From NCBI GenBank assembly GCA_046758065.1, contig JBHHZM010000006.1:1-44008 (forward strand): DNA of 44,008 nt, written 5' to 3'. The notes below the pieces were generated by a model, which had not been told where the DNA came from, ran no database searches, and worked only from the letters and a program-made list of their open reading frames with translations. Position 1 is the stretch's first letter; each line of letters opens with the position of its first letter. The position numbers were made by a program, and so were the translations under genes. Of this stretch, positions 7,121 to 15,123 are shown piece by piece. Source of the stretch: JBHHZM01 sp046758065 (GTDB lineage: Bacteria > Pseudomonadota > Alphaproteobacteria > JAAXGF01).

Positions 7121-8407
7121 TCAAGCCTTGCGGTCGGGGTCGGGAAGCGGCAGCAGCAGCGCGAGGCCGGCGGCGATGAAAACCAGGATCGTCGCCATGC
7201 CGGCGCGCTGGCTCGAGAACGCGACGGTCACCCAACCCACCAGCGCGGGGCCGACGAAAGCGGTGATCCGCCCGGACAACGCGAACAGGCCGAACATCTG
7301 TACCCGTCGCTCGGGCGGGCTCAGGCGCGCCATCATCGAGCGGCTCGCCGACTGCGCCGGTCCGATGAAGACCCCGAGCACCAGCGCCGACGCCCACAGC
7401 CAGGCTTCGGTCGGCGCGACCACGGCGACGGCCCCGGGCAGCAGCAGCCCGAGCAGCGAAATCACCAGCGTGCGCTTGGCGCCGAGAAAATCGTCGACCC
7501 AGGCGAAGCCGAGCGCGCCGAGGCCGGCGCTCAGGTTGAGGGCGATGCCGAACGCGAGAACCCGGCCGAGGTCCATGCCGAAGCTGCCGGCGGCATAGAT
7601 GCCGCCGAAGAGAAACAGCGTGTTGAGCCCGTCGATGTAGAGCATGCGGGCGAGCAGAAAGCGGAAGATCGTGCGGTAACGACGGAACCCCGCGAAGGTC
7701 TGGCGCAAGAGCGCGAATCCGCGCCGCACGGCGTCGCCCGGGGACACCCCGCGCGCCGCCGGGCGGTCGCGCACGAACGCGAACAGCGGCCAGCCGAACG
7801 CCGCGAACCACAGCGCCGCGAGCGGCGCCACGATGCGAATGTGCTCGGCGCGCGCGGAGTCGAGGCCGAAGGGCGGCACCTCGGCCCCGACGAAGACCAC
7901 GAGCGCGATCGCGAGGCAGGCGAGGCCGCCGGCGTAGCCGAACGCCCAGCCCCAGCCCGAAAGCCGGCCGAGACGCTCGCGGCCGGTGAGATCGGGCAGC
8001 ATGGCGTTGTAGAACACCATGCCGAGTTCGAACGCCGCGTTGGCCACGCCGACGCAGATCAGTGCCCAGAGTGCGCTTTCCGGCTCGGGCGTCGCGTACC
8101 ACAACAACAGTCCGCCGGCGATCGTCACCAGCGAGGCGGCGAACAGCCACGGCTTGCGCCGGCCGCCGACGTCGGCGATCGCGCCGAGCACGGGTGCGAG
8201 CAGCGCGACGGCGAGCCCGCTCAGCGCCATGGCCTGACCCCAGAGCGCGGTGCCGCGAAGGCTGTCGCCGACGATCCCTTCGGTGAAGTAGGCAGCGAAG
8301 ACGAAGGTGACGACGACCGTGGGAAACGGCGAGTTCGCCCAGTCGAACAGGCACCAGGCAGCGAGCGCCCGCCGCTCCGCCTGCGCGGCGGGCCGCTCCC
8401 GGGTCAT
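7121..8407 (-). CDS. UMF1-family major facilitator transporter
   Basis: The protein has 428 residues and about 12 hydrophobic segments. The N terminus (ALAAWCLFDWANSPFPTVVVTFVFAAYF) is the signature of the UMF1 / Atg22-like branch of the major facilitator superfamily. A further family mark is the loop GAIADVGGRRKPWL after helix 2, matching the MFS G-x-x-x-D-x-x-G-R-K pattern. Atg22 in fungi exports amino acids from the vacuole, and bacterial members are mostly uncharacterised. It starts 15 bp after the stop of the NAD-glutamate dehydrogenase and is likely cotranscribed with it. That hints at an amino acid or dicarboxylate substrate, which is inference. Confidence 0.88.
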   Translation of the reverse strand: MTRERPAAQAERRALAAWCLFDWANSPFPTVVVTFVFAAYFTEGIVGDSLRGTALWGQAMALSGLAVALLAPVLGAIADVGGRRKPWLFAASLVTIAGGLLLWYATPEPESALWALICVGVANAAFELGMVFYNAMLPDLTGRERLGRLSGWGWAFGYAGGLACLAIALVVFVGAEVPPFGLDSARAEHIRIVAPLAALWFAAFGWPLFAFVRDRPAARGVSPGDAVRRGFALLRQTFAGFRRYRTIFRFLLARMLYIDGLNTLFLFGGIYAAGSFGMDLGRVLAFGIALNLSAGLGALGFAWVDDFLGAKRTLVISLLGLLLPGAVAVVAPTEAWLWASALVLGVFIGPAQSASRSMMARLSPPERRVQMFGLFALSGRITAFVGPALVGWVTVAFSSQRAGMATILVFIAAGLALLLPLPDPDRKA

Positions 8408-8422
8408 CGCGAGGAGCGGCGC

Positions 8423-11400
8423 TCAGTCGGCGGCGAGCACACGGACTTGCCGATTGGCGACGGTGAGCATGGCGAGATCGAGGGTGTCGGCCTTGTGGAG
8501 GTCGTCGAGCAGCCGCGCGTTGCGCGTCACCGCCGATTCGTTGGCGGCGAGCCACTTGTCGAAGGCGCCGTCGACCGAACCCTTGGTGTTGTTTTCGAGC
8601 ACCGCGGTGGTGAGTGCGCGCTGTTGCCCGTAGAGATCGTCGACGATCGCCGCGACCGCCTGGCGCTGCCAATGCGACTTGGCGCTGAAGGCGTCGGCGC
8701 TGGCGCGCAGCCAGTCGAGTCCGAGGCGCTCGCCGACCTGGAAATAGACCCGCCCGACGTCGCCGACGGCGAGCTTACGTCTGAGCGCCGCCTGTACGAT
8801 GTCGAGCGCCGAGGCGACGACATCGACGCCGGCGACGCGCCGGGCGAGGTCGGCGGGCACGCCGTCGCCGACGAAGCGGTCGGCGGCGCGCGCGAGCGCG
8901 CTCCGGCGGTTCTCTCCGAGCATGTCGTCGAGCTCGGCCGTGACCGCTCCGATGCCCGGAGCAAACTCGTCGATGATGGCGGCGATGTCGAGCGGATGGG
9001 CGCGGTGACGCAGGAACCATACCGTGGAGCGTTCGACCAGCCGGCCGATCTCGATCAGCATCGCCGTCTGTACCGCGCTCGCCACCCGGTTGTCGAGCGC
9101 CTCGATCGCCTTCCACAGGGGTCTGAGATCGAAAGCGTCCCGGGTGATGGTGTAGGCGCGGGCAATTTCGCTGGGCGAGAAACCGGTCTCCTCGACGTAG
9201 CGGTTGACGAAGGCGGCACCCACCCGATTGACCGTGCTGTTGGTGACGGACGTCGCGACGATCTCGCGGCGCAGGCGGTGGCGCTCGATCACGTCCGCGA
9301 AGCGCTCGCGCAGCGGTTTCGGGAAGTAACGCCCGAGATCGACGGACAGGTACGGGTCCTCGGGAACGTCCGAGTCGAGCAGCGAGTCGTAGAGCGTCAT
9401 CTTGCTGTAGGCGAGCAGCACCGAGAGCTCGGGCCGGGTGAAACCGGCGCCGGTCTTCTGGCGTTCGGCGAGCGCCTCGTCGTCGGGCAGGTTCTCGACC
9501 TCGCGGTCGAGCTGACCGGTCCGCTCGAGGCTGCGGATCAGGCGCACCTGATCTGCCATGAGCGCGGCGCCCTGCGCCTCGGCCACACTCAACGCCTGGA
9601 TCTGCTGGTAGTTGTCGACCAGCACGAGCGCGCCTACTTCGTCGGTCATCTCGGCGAGCAGCGCGTCGCGCTGTTTCATCGTCATGTCGCCGGCGGCGAC
9701 CACATCGCCGAGCAGCACCTTGATGTTGACCTCGTGATCCGAGCAGTCGACGCCGGCCGAATTGTCGATGGCGTCGGTGTTGATCCTCCCGCCCGCCAGG
9801 GCGTACTCGACGCGTCCGAGCTGGGTGAAGCCGAGGTTGCCGCCCTCGCCGACCACCCGGCAGCGCAAGTCCTTGCCGTTGACGCGGATGGCGTCGTTGG
9901 CGCGGTCGCCGACCTCGGCGTGGCTCTCGTCTTTCGCCTTGACGTAGGTGCCGATGCCGCCGTTCCACAACAGATCGACGGGCGCGAGCAGCAGCGCGCG
10001 GATGAGGTCGCTGGGCGTCACCTTGTCGCCGCGGACGCCGAGCAGCTTCTTCATGGCCGGGGTCACGGGGATCGACTTGGCCTTGCGATCGAACACGCCG
10101 CCGCCTTTGGCGATCAGCTTGGGATCGTAGTCCGCCCAGCTCGAACGCGGCGTTTCGAACAGGCGCTTGCGTTCGGCGAATGACGCGGCGGCGTCCGGGT
10201 CGGGATCGAAGAAGATATGCAGGTGGTTGAAGGCGCCGATCAGACGGATGTGTTCCGAAAGCAGCATGCCGTTGCCGAACACGTCGCCCGACATGTCGCC
10301 GATGCCGACGCAGGTGAACTCGGTGGTCTGGGTGTCGATGCCGAGTTCGCGGAAGTGGCGCTTGACCGATTCCCAAGCGCCGCGCGCGGTGATTCCCATC
10401 TTCTTGTGGTCGTACCCGCTCGAGCCGCCGCTCGCGAAAGCGTCGTCGAGCCAGAAGCCGTAGTCGGCGGCCACGCCGTTGGCGATGTCGGAGAAGGTGG
10501 CGGTGCCCTTGTCGGCGGCGACGACGAGATAGGGATCGTCGTCGTCGTGACGCACGACCTGCGGCGGCGGCACGACCTCGCCCGAAACCAGATTGTCGGT
10601 GAGGTCGAGCAGGCCCGACATCAGCGTCTTGTAACAGGCAATCACTTCGTCCATCAGCGCTTCGCGGCCGCCGTCGGACGGCGGTCGCTTGACCACGAAC
10701 CCGCCCTTGGCACCGACCGGAACGATCACCGCGTTCTTCACCTGCTGCGCCTTCATCAGGCCGAGGATCTCGGTGCGGAAGTCCTCGCGCCGGTCCGACC
10801 AGCGGATACCGCCGCGGGCGACCCGGCCGCCGCGCAGGTGCGCCGCCTCGAGGCGCGGCGAATAGACGAAGATTTCGCGCCATGGCCGCGGCAGGGGCAG
10901 CTCGGCGACGGCTTGCGAATCGAGCTTGACCGACAGGTACGGCTTGGGACCGCCGTCCGCGGCGTCCTGGAAGTGGTTGGTGCGCAGCGTCGCCTGCACG
11001 AGATTGAAGAAACGCCTCAGGATGCGGTCCTCGTCGAGGTTGGCGACCGCGTCGAGCGCCTGTTCGATGCGCCGCGCGATTTCGTCCGAGCGCTTGGCGC
11101 GGCCCTGTTCCTGCGCCGGGTCGAAGCGCGCGACGAACAGCTCGACGAGGAGGCGCGCGATCTCGGGATTGTTGCCGAGCGTCTGCTCCATGTAACTCTG
11201 GCTGAACGTGATGCCCGCCTGGCGCAGGAACTTGCAGTAGGCGCGCAACACCACGACCTCGCGCCAAGTCAGCCCGGCGCCCAGCACGAGCGCGTTGAAG
11301 CCGTCGTCTTCGAGGCCGGCGAACCAGACCTGGGTGAAGGCTTCCTGGAACGGTTGCTTGACCCGGGCGACCTCGATGTCGAGCCCGCGCCGACTTTGCA

Positions 11401-13255
11401 TGGCGAAGTCGTGGATCCAGTAGCCGCCTTCATCGCCGCGCGGCTCGATGCGATACGGCGTCTCCTCGATCACCTTGAGCCCCATGTGTTCGAGCATCGG
11501 CAGAATGTCGGAGAGCGGCACCGGGTCGGTCGGGTGATAGACCTTGAAGTGGAGCACGCCCTCGGCGGCGTCGAGCCGGTTGTAGAGATTCATCGCGACG
11601 GTCGCGCCGCCTGCGAGTTCCTCGATCTTGTCGATGTCGAACACGGCGGTCTGGGCGTTGAAGTCGTCGCGGTAGGCGGCGGGGAACGCGTCCTCGTATC
11701 TCTGGAACAGCGCGATGCCGCGCGCCTCGCCCCAGTGATCGATGCAGGCGTCGCGCAAATCGTCGGCCCATAGCCGGGTGGCGCCGACGATCCGCGCCTC
11801 GATTTCCTCCGCGTCGTAGTCGGGCACCTCGCCATGCGGCGTGTGCACGATGAACTGAATACGCGCCATCACCGCTTCCGAGACCTGGGCGGTGAACTCG
11901 GTCGAAGTACCGCCCAGACACTCGATGAAAATCCGTTGCATGCGCTCGCGCAACGCCGTGCTGTAGCGTTCGCGGGGTACGAAAACGAGGCAGGAAAAGA
12001 AGCGCGCGTAACTGTCGCGGCGGATGAACAGACGAATGCGCTGGCGTTCCTCGAGGTGGAGAATGCCGTGGGCGATTTCGAACAGCTCGTCTTCGCTGAT
12101 CTGGAACAGCTCGTCGCGCGGATAGGTTTCGAGGATGTTGAGCAGCGCCTTGCCGTTGTGACTGTTGGGCGGGAAGCTCGAACGCTCGATCACCCTGGCC
12201 ACACGGCGGCGCAGGAGCGGAATGTCGCGCGGATTGCGGTTGTAGGCGGCGGAGGTGAACAGGCCGAGGAGGCGCGCCTCGCCGACCACCTCACCCTTCT
12301 TGTCGAACCGCTTGACGCCGATGTAGTCCATGTACACCGGCCGATGCACCGTGGCGCGCGTGTTGGCCTTGGTGATGATGAAAAGCTGTTTCTGGTGGGC
12401 GTAGCGGCTGAGTTCGGGCGTCAGCGGGGTATTGCTGCGCTCGATCGATTCGGGCCGCACCCGGCGCAAGACGCCGAGGCCTGAATCGGGGACGAGGCGC
12501 AGGTACTCCTTGCCCTGCTTTTTTTCGAGCCGGTATTCGCGAATGCCGAGAAAGGTGAAATGGTTGTCGCGGATCCACTCGAGGAACGCCCTGCCTTCGG
12601 CGATTTCGTCCGCGGGCAATCGCGGCGGCGCCGACTCGAGCTCGCCGATGATGTCGTTGACCTTGTCGAGCATCGCCCGCCAGTCCTCGACCGTGGCGCG
12701 CACGTCGATGAGCACCGTTTCGAGGCTCGCCCGGATGGCGTCGAGATCGGCCTGCTCGGATTGTTGGGTCACCTCGACGTGGAGGATCGATTCCGCGACC
12801 GCGTCCTCGGCCGCGTCGTCGGGATCGAGCACCGCGACGATCTTGCCGGCGTCGTTGCGCCGCACCTGCATGATCGGGTGAATGAGCAGGTGGACCATCA
12901 GTTCGTTCTTGTTGAGGTCGGCGGCGACCGAATCGACGAGAAAAGGCATGTCGTCGTTGACGATCTCGACCACGGTGTGGGTCGACTGCCAGCCGTCTTC
13001 TTCGTGGCGCGGGTTGAAGACGCGAACCTTCGACTCATTGGGCTTGCGTTTCCGGACGAAGCGCCAGATCGAGAGCACCTCGCCGAACAGGTTGTCGACG
13101 CTGGCACCGGCCAGATCCTCGGGCGCCACGCCGTCGTAATACTGGCGGGCGAAGTGATCGAGCAGCGGCGCGGTATCGCGCGGCAGACGCTCGTTGAGCT
13201 GGCTGGCGATCGTTTCGAGAAGTTCCGTCTTGCGGTCCTTCGCGCGTGACTTCAT
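8423..13255 (-). CDS. gdhZ: NAD-dependent glutamate dehydrogenase, large (180-kDa) type
   Basis: The protein has 1,610 residues, the normal size of this class (Caulobacter GdhZ, Pseudomonas GdhB). It oxidises glutamate to 2-oxoglutarate and ammonia with NAD. The N-terminal regulatory part has ACT-like modules (for example MPFLVDSVAADLNKNEL). The catalytic domain carries GGIRWSDRREDFRTEILGLMKAQ, then VIVPVGAKGGFVVK with the substrate-binding lysines. Further on are GIGDMSGDVFGNGML and LLWNGGIGTYVKAKDE, which border the dinucleotide-binding fold. A GGGAG lies 8 nt before the ATG. A tandem 11-bp repeat is centred 43 bp upstream. The downstream transporter is probably in the same transcript. The enzyme fits amine and amino acid catabolism elsewhere in the window. 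Confidence 0.95.
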   Translation of the reverse strand: MKSRAKDRKTELLETIASQLNERLPRDTAPLLDHFARQYYDGVAPEDLAGASVDNLFGEVLSIWRFVRKRKPNESKVRVFNPRHEEDGWQSTHTVVEIVNDDMPFLVDSVAADLNKNELMVHLLIHPIMQVRRNDAGKIVAVLDPDDAAEDAVAESILHVEVTQQSEQADLDAIRASLETVLIDVRATVEDWRAMLDKVNDIIGELESAPPRLPADEIAEGRAFLEWIRDNHFTFLGIREYRLEKKQGKEYLRLVPDSGLGVLRRVRPESIERSNTPLTPELSRYAHQKQLFIITKANTRATVHRPVYMDYIGVKRFDKKGEVVGEARLLGLFTSAAYNRNPRDIPLLRRRVARVIERSSFPPNSHNGKALLNILETYPRDELFQISEDELFEIAHGILHLEERQRIRLFIRRDSYARFFSCLVFVPRERYSTALRERMQRIFIECLGGTSTEFTAQVSEAVMARIQFIVHTPHGEVPDYDAEEIEARIVGATRLWADDLRDACIDHWGEARGIALFQRYEDAFPAAYRDDFNAQTAVFDIDKIEELAGGATVAMNLYNRLDAAEGVLHFKVYHPTDPVPLSDILPMLEHMGLKVIEETPYRIEPRGDEGGYWIHDFAMQSRRGLDIEVARVKQPFQEAFTQVWFAGLEDDGFNALVLGAGLTWREVVVLRAYCKFLRQAGITFSQSYMEQTLGNNPEIARLLVELFVARFDPAQEQGRAKRSDEIARRIEQALDAVANLDEDRILRRFFNLVQATLRTNHFQDAADGGPKPYLSVKLDSQAVAELPLPRPWREIFVYSPRLEAAHLRGGRVARGGIRWSDRREDFRTEILGLMKAQQVKNAVIVPVGAKGGFVVKRPPSDGGREALMDEVIACYKTLMSGLLDLTDNLVSGEVVPPPQVVRHDDDDPYLVVAADKGTATFSDIANGVAADYGFWLDDAFASGGSSGYDHKKMGITARGAWESVKRHFRELGIDTQTTEFTCVGIGDMSGDVFGNGMLLSEHIRLIGAFNHLHIFFDPDPDAAASFAERKRLFETPRSSWADYDPKLIAKGGGVFDRKAKSIPVTPAMKKLLGVRGDKVTPSDLIRALLLAPVDLLWNGGIGTYVKAKDESHAEVGDRANDAIRVNGKDLRCRVVGEGGNLGFTQLGRVEYALAGGRINTDAIDNSAGVDCSDHEVNIKVLLGDVVAAGDMTMKQRDALLAEMTDEVGALVLVDNYQQIQALSVAEAQGAALMADQVRLIRSLERTGQLDREVENLPDDEALAERQKTGAGFTRPELSVLLAYSKMTLYDSLLDSDVPEDPYLSVDLGRYFPKPLRERFADVIERHRLRREIVATSVTNSTVNRVGAAFVNRYVEETGFSPSEIARAYTITRDAFDLRPLWKAIEALDNRVASAVQTAMLIEIGRLVERSTVWFLRHRAHPLDIAAIIDEFAPGIGAVTAELDDMLGENRRSALARAADRFVGDGVPADLARRVAGVDVVASALDIVQAALRRKLAVGDVGRVYFQVGERLGLDWLRASADAFSAKSHWQRQAVAAIVDDLYGQQRALTTAVLENNTKGSVDGAFDKWLAANESAVTRNARLLDDLHKADTLDLAMLTVANRQVRVLAAD

Positions 13256-13556
13256 TACGCCGTCTCCCTGGTGCGCCCGCGACCCCGGACGCGATATGGA
13301 CGCGATATTAGGTCAATGTCGTTAACCATGTATATATGCGCTTAATAAACGGCGCACGGGGTCGACGAAGGCGAACCCTGATGCCCTGTCGATGTCTTGT
13401 CTCCGTAAGCTCATGCAAATTTGTTGCCCACGGGTAAACGTTGGGATAGCTTTCGCCACGGGCGAACTGCGGGCGCCCTTGGACGGGGGTCGGCCCCGTG
13501 CGCGCGGTTCTGTCGCGTCTCCCGCATCGTGATTTCGCGCGGAAAGGTGCGCAAAT
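13256..13556. other. Divergent intergenic region between NAD-GDH and the oxidase operon
   Basis: These 301 bases carry control elements for both directions. Near GDH lie an 11-bp tandem repeat and an A/T-rich patch (13310-13350, including TATATATGCG). Towards the oxidase operon, TTGTTG and GATAGC separated by 18 bp (13421-13450) are a possible weak promoter. Arms CACGGG (13457-13462) and CCCGTG (13495-13500) could pair in the leader. No coding sequence is supported. Confidence 0.5.
13287..13308. repeat. Perfect tandem 11-bp repeat upstream of NAD-GDH
   Basis: GGACGCGATAT occurs twice back to back, one helical turn apart, 32-53 bp upstream of the GDH start codon. Two identical half-sites on the same DNA face are typical of a regulator-binding site, and the position would overlap transcription initiation. 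The binding protein is unknown. Confidence 0.65.
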
Positions 13557-14798
13557 ATGCCGTTCGGCCTGCTCAAATACGGATTTTCGCGGGCGCACCC
13601 GGCGAAGCGTCATTTTCGCGCACCTGGCGCGCTCAGGCCGTCCTACGATGTCGTCATCATCGGCGGCGGCGGCCACGGCCTCGCCACCGCCTACTATCTC
13701 GCCAAGGTCCACGGTGTCACCGATGTCGCCGTGCTCGACAAGGGTTACATCGGCGGTGGCAACACCGGGCGCAACACGGCAATCATCCGTTCCAACTATC
13801 TCACCTCCGAAGGCGTACGGTTCTACGACGAATCGGTGCGGCTCTATCAGGAGCTTGCGCGCGAGTTCGACTACAACATCATGTATTCCGAGCGCGGCCA
13901 TTTCACCCTCGCCCACACCGATGCGGCGCTCCGCACCATGCGCTGGCGCGCCGAGGTGAACAAGCACCTGGGCGTCGAGTCCGAACTCGTGCTGCGCGAC
14001 GAGCTCCGGCGCATGGTGCCGCAGCTCAACTACTCCGAGGACGTGCGCTACCCGATTCTCGGCGCGCTCTACCATGCGCCCGGCGCGATCGCCCGCCACG
14101 ACGCCGTCGCCTGGGGCTACGGCGGCGTCGCCAGCCGGCTCGGCGTCGACATTCACCAGCAGACCGAGGTTCTCGGCATCGAGCAGCAGAACGGTCGGGT
14201 CACCGGCGTGGTCACCGATCGCGGCACGGTGAAATGTGGCAAGGCGGTGCAGATGGTCGCCGGTTCGTCTTCGTTGCTCGCGAAAATGGCCGGCTTCACG
14301 GCGCCGATTCGCACCATACCTCTCCAGGCCTGCGTCTCGCAGCCGCTCAAGCCCTTCCTCGACGCCATCGTCGTATCGGGCAGCCTGCACATCTACATCT
14401 CGCAATCGGCGCGCGGCGAGCTGGTGATGGGCGGCGCGACCGACCCGTATCCGCTCTACGCGACCCGTTCGAGCCTCGAGTTCAAGGAAGGGCTGCTGGC
14501 GCACATGCTCGAGCTCTTTCCTTTCCTCTCCGAGGTCCGGCTCATGCGTCAGTGGGCGGGGATGGCCGACATGACCCCCGACTTCAGCCCGATCATGGGC
14601 CTAACGCCGCTCGACGACTACTACATCGACTCGGGCTGGGGCACCTGGGGATTCAAGGCGACGCCGGTGGTGGGCAAGCGCATGGCCGAGCTCATCGCCA
14701 CCGGCCGCGTACCCGATCTCATCGCCCCGTTCCGGTTGTCGCGCTTCAACGAGTTCCGTCTCGTCGGCGAAAAGGGCGCGGCTTCGGTGGGGCATTAG
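13557..14798 (+). CDS. soxB: Heterotetrameric sarcosine oxidase-like, beta subunit (SoxB or MgdA)
   Basis: The protein has 413 residues. It is an FAD/FMN amine-oxidase subunit of the glycine oxidase (DAO) fold. The dinucleotide motif is VVIIGGGGHGLATAYYLA (32-49), followed by GYIGGGNTGRNTAIIRSNYL, a hallmark of SoxB. H181 in AIARHDAVAWGY sits where the beta subunit covalently binds FMN. The C-terminal GWGTWGFKATPVVGKRMAELI closes the fold. It starts an operon with the delta, alpha and gamma subunits. In sarcosine oxidase this subunit demethylates sarcosine to glycine; in N-methylglutamate dehydrogenase the homologous MgdA acts on N-methylglutamate. The neighbouring type III glutamine synthetase keeps the second option open. 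Confidence 0.9.
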   Translation: MPFGLLKYGFSRAHPAKRHFRAPGALRPSYDVVIIGGGGHGLATAYYLAKVHGVTDVAVLDKGYIGGGNTGRNTAIIRSNYLTSEGVRFYDESVRLYQELAREFDYNIMYSERGHFTLAHTDAALRTMRWRAEVNKHLGVESELVLRDELRRMVPQLNYSEDVRYPILGALYHAPGAIARHDAVAWGYGGVASRLGVDIHQQTEVLGIEQQNGRVTGVVTDRGTVKCGKAVQMVAGSSSLLAKMAGFTAPIRTIPLQACVSQPLKPFLDAIVVSGSLHIYISQSARGELVMGGATDPYPLYATRSSLEFKEGLLAHMLELFPFLSEVRLMRQWAGMADMTPDFSPIMGLTPLDDYYIDSGWGTWGFKATPVVGKRMAELIATGRVPDLIAPFRLSRFNEFRLVGEKGAASVGH

Positions 14799-14808
14799 GA
14801 AGACAGCC

Positions 14809-15123
14809 ATGAAGATCATGGTCTGCCCGCTCAACGGGCCGCGCAACATCTCGGAGTTCGCCTACGGCGGCGAGGTGGTGATGCATCCCGATCCGCACAC
14901 TTGCAGCGACGACGACTGGGCGGATTTCGTTTTCTTCGAGAACAACACCGCCGGCGTGGTGCGCGAATGGTGGTGCCACGTGGCCTCCGCGTACTGGTTC
15001 ATCGCCGAGCGCAACACGGTAACCGACGAGATTCTCAAGACCTACCCGGCGAACGAGCTGTTCGACCGGCGCATGGACTTCCCCGCGCCGCCCGCCACCG
15101 ACGGCGAGAACGGCGGATCATGA
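14809..15123 (+). CDS. soxD: Sarcosine oxidase-like delta subunit (SoxD or MgdB) lacking two usual zinc ligands
   Basis: The protein has 104 residues and begins 10 bp after soxB. Its stop overlaps the alpha-subunit start (ATGA). The order SEFAYGGEV, DDDWADFVFFENN, GVVREWWCHVASAYWF, ERNTVTDEI matches the delta subunit. Characterised sarcosine oxidase binds zinc through Cys6, Cys9, His59 and Cys63. Here Cys6 and a His (57) remain, but position 9 is Asn (CPLNGPR) and the last Cys position is Ala. The zinc site is therefore probably absent, or Cys56 is used instead. This looks like a distinct subtype rather than decay, since the rest of the subunit is intact. Confidence 0.85.
   Translation: MKIMVCPLNGPRNISEFAYGGEVVMHPDPHTCSDDDWADFVFFENNTAGVVREWWCHVASAYWFIAERNTVTDEILKTYPANELFDRRMDFPAPPATDGENGGS

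Noticed and set aside
7841..10183. A 780-codon open frame on the plus strand
   Set aside because: It is antisense to the transporter and NAD-GDH genes, whose products are unmistakable. Long antisense frames are expected at this GC content.
13256..13556. A riboswitch upstream of the oxidase operon
   Set aside because: A possible CACGGG/CCCGTG pairing exists, but no conserved aptamer pattern such as a glycine or SAM motif could be recognised.
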